A stretch of 64,000 nucleotides of DNA from Paenibacillus aceti (GTDB taxonomy: Bacteria; Bacillota; Bacilli; Paenibacillales; Paenibacillaceae). Below the pieces are notes generated by a model, which saw nothing but the letters and a program-made list of their open reading frames with translations, was not told the DNA's origin and did no database searches. The translations under genes were made by a program, and so were the position numbers. The first letter of the stretch is position 1. Every line of letters starts with the position of its first letter. Positions 61,966 through 64,000 of this stretch are shown one piece after another. Location of the stretch: the NCBI RefSeq assembly GCF_003614185.1, contig NZ_KZ987724.1:954771-1018770 (forward strand), given 5' to 3'.

Positions 61966-64000
61966 ATTATATTCGGTCTTCTCGTTGCTCCATCTGGAGA
62001 CTCCGGAATTAGCGGATGTAGCTATAGCAGTCAAGCAAAGCCGCTACGAGGATGCGCTGCTGGCCTTGCATCAATATTATCGACAGCGTGAGATCCCGGG
62101 TGGCCGCTGGACGAAGGAAGAGACCGTTCAAATGACGGATTACGTCAAGCAGAACTGTGCGGATGAAGTGGCAGCGGTCATGAAGACGGCGGATGAGGTC
62201 GTTGAAAATACTTTTCTGTTCCAGTTCCCTTGGGATATGGAGCGTACGCAGGTTCCAGTTACGTTCGAGAGGAAGATAGATTGGAACTATATTCCCGACG
62301 TCGATCCGGAATGGTCGTATATGCTCAATCGACACCGTTACTGGATCGCCCTGGGTCAGGCCTATGCTATGACCGGGGACGAGCGATACGCAGCGACAGT
62401 ATGTCGCCAGCTTGAGGATTGGATCGACCGCAATCCGGTGCCGAGCGAGCCTACCAGCGATACGCTAACCTGGCGTACGATTGAAGCTGGGCTGCGCGGC
62501 AGCAACTGGATCAAGACGCTGCGTTACATCTGGGATTGTCCGCAGTTCACGCCGGCCTTATTGGCCAAGCTGCTGATTTCCTTGTCGGAGCATGCCCGGT
62601 ATTTGGCCGCCGCCTTCACCAGCTGGCGAAGGATTAGCAACTGGGGAGTTCTGGAGACCAGCGGGCTGCTGCCGATCGCGTTATATTTCCCTGAATTTAC
62701 GGAAGCCCAGCAGTGGCGCAGCCTTGCCAAGCAGAGACTGGAGGAGACAGCCCGTATTCAGGTCATGGCGGACGGAGTACACTGGGAGCAATCCCCTACC
62801 TATCACCATGAGGTGCTGAACTGCTATCTGGACTGTCTTTATTTTGCCAAACTCCATGGATGGAAGCTGAGTGAAGACTTCCGTAGTAAAGTGCATGATA
62901 TGGCCGTAGCTTCCCTCTACTGGGCCAAGCCGAACCATAGACAGCCTATGCTGGGCGACAGTGATGACAATGATGTTCGCTCGATCTTAAGCTTAGCTGC
63001 GGCCTTGTTCGCGGATGAGACCCTGCGGTTCGCTGCGGATAAGCGGCTGGATTATGATAGCGCGTGGCTGCTTGGCATCGAAGCAATTGGAAGCTACGAC
63101 AGCCTGACTTCTGCTGAGCCGGCTGACATGTCCCGCGCCTTCATCCACTCCGGGCATTATGTGATGCGTTCGGGCTGGAGTGAGCAGGATCTCTATCTGT
63201 ACTTCCATTGTGGCCCGCTCGGTGGGGGGCATGGCCATGCCGATATGCTGCATATTGATCTCCATGCCTACGGGAAAGACTTGCTGACTGATCTGGGGAG
63301 ATACAACTACAGCGATCATACACCGCTCAGACGGGCACTCAAAGAAAGCGCAGCCCACAATACGACGACGGTCGATGGGATCGGCTTTACGGAAATCGCA
63401 GACACCTGGTCCTTTCACCGCATCGCCGGGCCGTTAGGCTGCAAATGGATCAGCCAGCCTGATTATGATTATGTCGAAGGCGGTCATGACGGCTATCTTC
63501 ATCTGGATGATCCGGTATTCGTGAACCGCAGAATTATTTTTATCAAGCCGCATTATTGGCTGCTCGTGGATCGCTTCCATAGCAAGGGGACGCATCGGTT
63601 CACCCAGCATTTTCATTTTGCTCCGGGCGCCATTGAGCTTGAGGACGGCTCGTTAATCTGCCGCACGCGCAATGAAGACGAAGCTAATTTGCTCATGATC
63701 CCGGTTCCGAGTGAGGGCTTGCAAGCTGAAGTCACTGAGGGCGTCATATCCCGGGAATATAATCTGCTGGAATCAAGCAACAACGTAACCTATTCCAGAA
63801 GCGGAAGCGGGATGACTACGATGCTGCAGGTCCTGTATCCGCAGCGGGCTGGCGAGTCGGCACGTCCGCAAGTGAGCAAGCTTCCGGTGTATCGTCATAC
63901 GGGGCAACAGGTAGAGGACGCGCAGGCGGAGGCTTGCCGCATTGTCCATCCTGAGCTGGACGGGGAGCATATCCTGGTCATCAGCCACCAGGTTCCCTCT
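61955..64000 (+). CDS. Heparinase II/III family polysaccharide lyase (3' end outside window)
   Basis: The frame opens at ATG 61955 inside the GH88 gene and runs off the window after 682 codons. Alpha-helical toroid with FPWDMERTQVPV, SWRRISNWGVLETSGLLPIA and HWEQSPTYHHEVLNCYLD, then the Heparinase_II/III beta domain with CGPLGGGHGHADMLHIDLHA and ESAAHNTTTVDG. Conserved Asn, His and Tyr residues are present. It would cleave uronic-acid polysaccharides by elimination, giving substrate for the GH88 enzyme. No signal peptide, so it may act on imported oligosaccharides. Confidence 0.9.
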   Translation, partial: MNDKLYSVFSLLHLETPELADVAIAVKQSRYEDALLALHQYYRQREIPGGRWTKEETVQMTDYVKQNCADEVAAVMKTADEVVENTFLFQFPWDMERTQVPVTFERKIDWNYIPDVDPEWSYMLNRHRYWIALGQAYAMTGDERYAATVCRQLEDWIDRNPVPSEPTSDTLTWRTIEAGLRGSNWIKTLRYIWDCPQFTPALLAKLLISLSEHARYLAAAFTSWRRISNWGVLETSGLLPIALYFPEFTEAQQWRSLAKQRLEETARIQVMADGVHWEQSPTYHHEVLNCYLDCLYFAKLHGWKLSEDFRSKVHDMAVASLYWAKPNHRQPMLGDSDDNDVRSILSLAAALFADETLRFAADKRLDYDSAWLLGIEAIGSYDSLTSAEPADMSRAFIHSGHYVMRSGWSEQDLYLYFHCGPLGGGHGHADMLHIDLHAYGKDLLTDLGRYNYSDHTPLRRALKESAAHNTTTVDGIGFTEIADTWSFHRIAGPLGCKWISQPDYDYVEGGHDGYLHLDDPVFVNRRIIFIKPHYWLLVDRFHSKGTHRFTQHFHFAPGAIELEDGSLICRTRNEDEANLLMIPVPSEGLQAEVTEGVISREYNLLESSNNVTYSRSGSGMTTMLQVLYPQRAGESARPQVSKLPVYRHTGQQVEDAQAEACRIVHPELDGEHILVISHQVPS

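Overview
The window looks like a chromosomal segment of a Paenibacillus-type, spore-forming Firmicute. This is inferred from gene content and codon style: a Spo0E-like phosphatase, a GlcT-type antiterminator target before a PTS operon, an RTP homologue, metE under a cobalamin riboswitch, several OmpR- and NarL-type two-component systems, and large secreted RHS proteins. No rRNA, tRNA or CRISPR array was seen.

Layout. 1-2.5 kb: end of a carbohydrate cluster (GH29 fucosidase, GH43-like protein). 2.7-10.5 kb: YhgE/Pip protein, EIIA plus NagE-type EIIBC behind a RAT/terminator leader, a FtsW/RodA protein and a NarL-type two-component system. 10.5-15 kb: an AT-rich accessory patch with two membrane-protein genes sharing a leader sequence, an insertion sequence, a frameshifted small gene next to a PD-(D/E)XK-like nuclease, and a DUF255 remnant. 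15-21 kb: RTP homologue with candidate operators, cobalamin riboswitch and metE, azoreductase, Rpn remnant, Spo0E-like gene, YdjM-like protein. 21.8-28.8 kb: MgtC, an ABC exporter, two OmpR-type two-component systems and an ECF sigma factor. 28.9-36.2 kb: DUF817 protein, broken epimerase, two MFS transporters, TetR and MarR regulators with repeated operator sites, and a broken serine hydrolase. 36.4-55.2 kb: a low-GC polymorphic toxin region with a secreted RCC1/FN3 protein, a 1873-residue RHS protein with a C-terminal toxin-like domain and small membrane immunity candidate, then degraded orphan toxin tips, candidate immunity genes, two insertion sequences and internal duplications. 55.6-64 kb: greA, a three-gene ABC-2 transporter, a MscS channel, and a GH88 plus heparinase II/III pair running off the end.

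The most unusual signal is a set of seven intergenic elements in three unrelated sequence families (A, B, C) that share one geometry: four imperfect palindromes of about 24 nt whose starts lie about 50, 60 and 50 nt apart. Family A copies also have GGGGCTGTC-type inverted termini and extra hairpins, like a small non-autonomous mobile element. Families B and C lie back to back at 21.28-21.70 kb. The second strong theme is the RHS locus, where 379-bp and 110-bp direct duplications record how toxin and immunity modules were added and broken.
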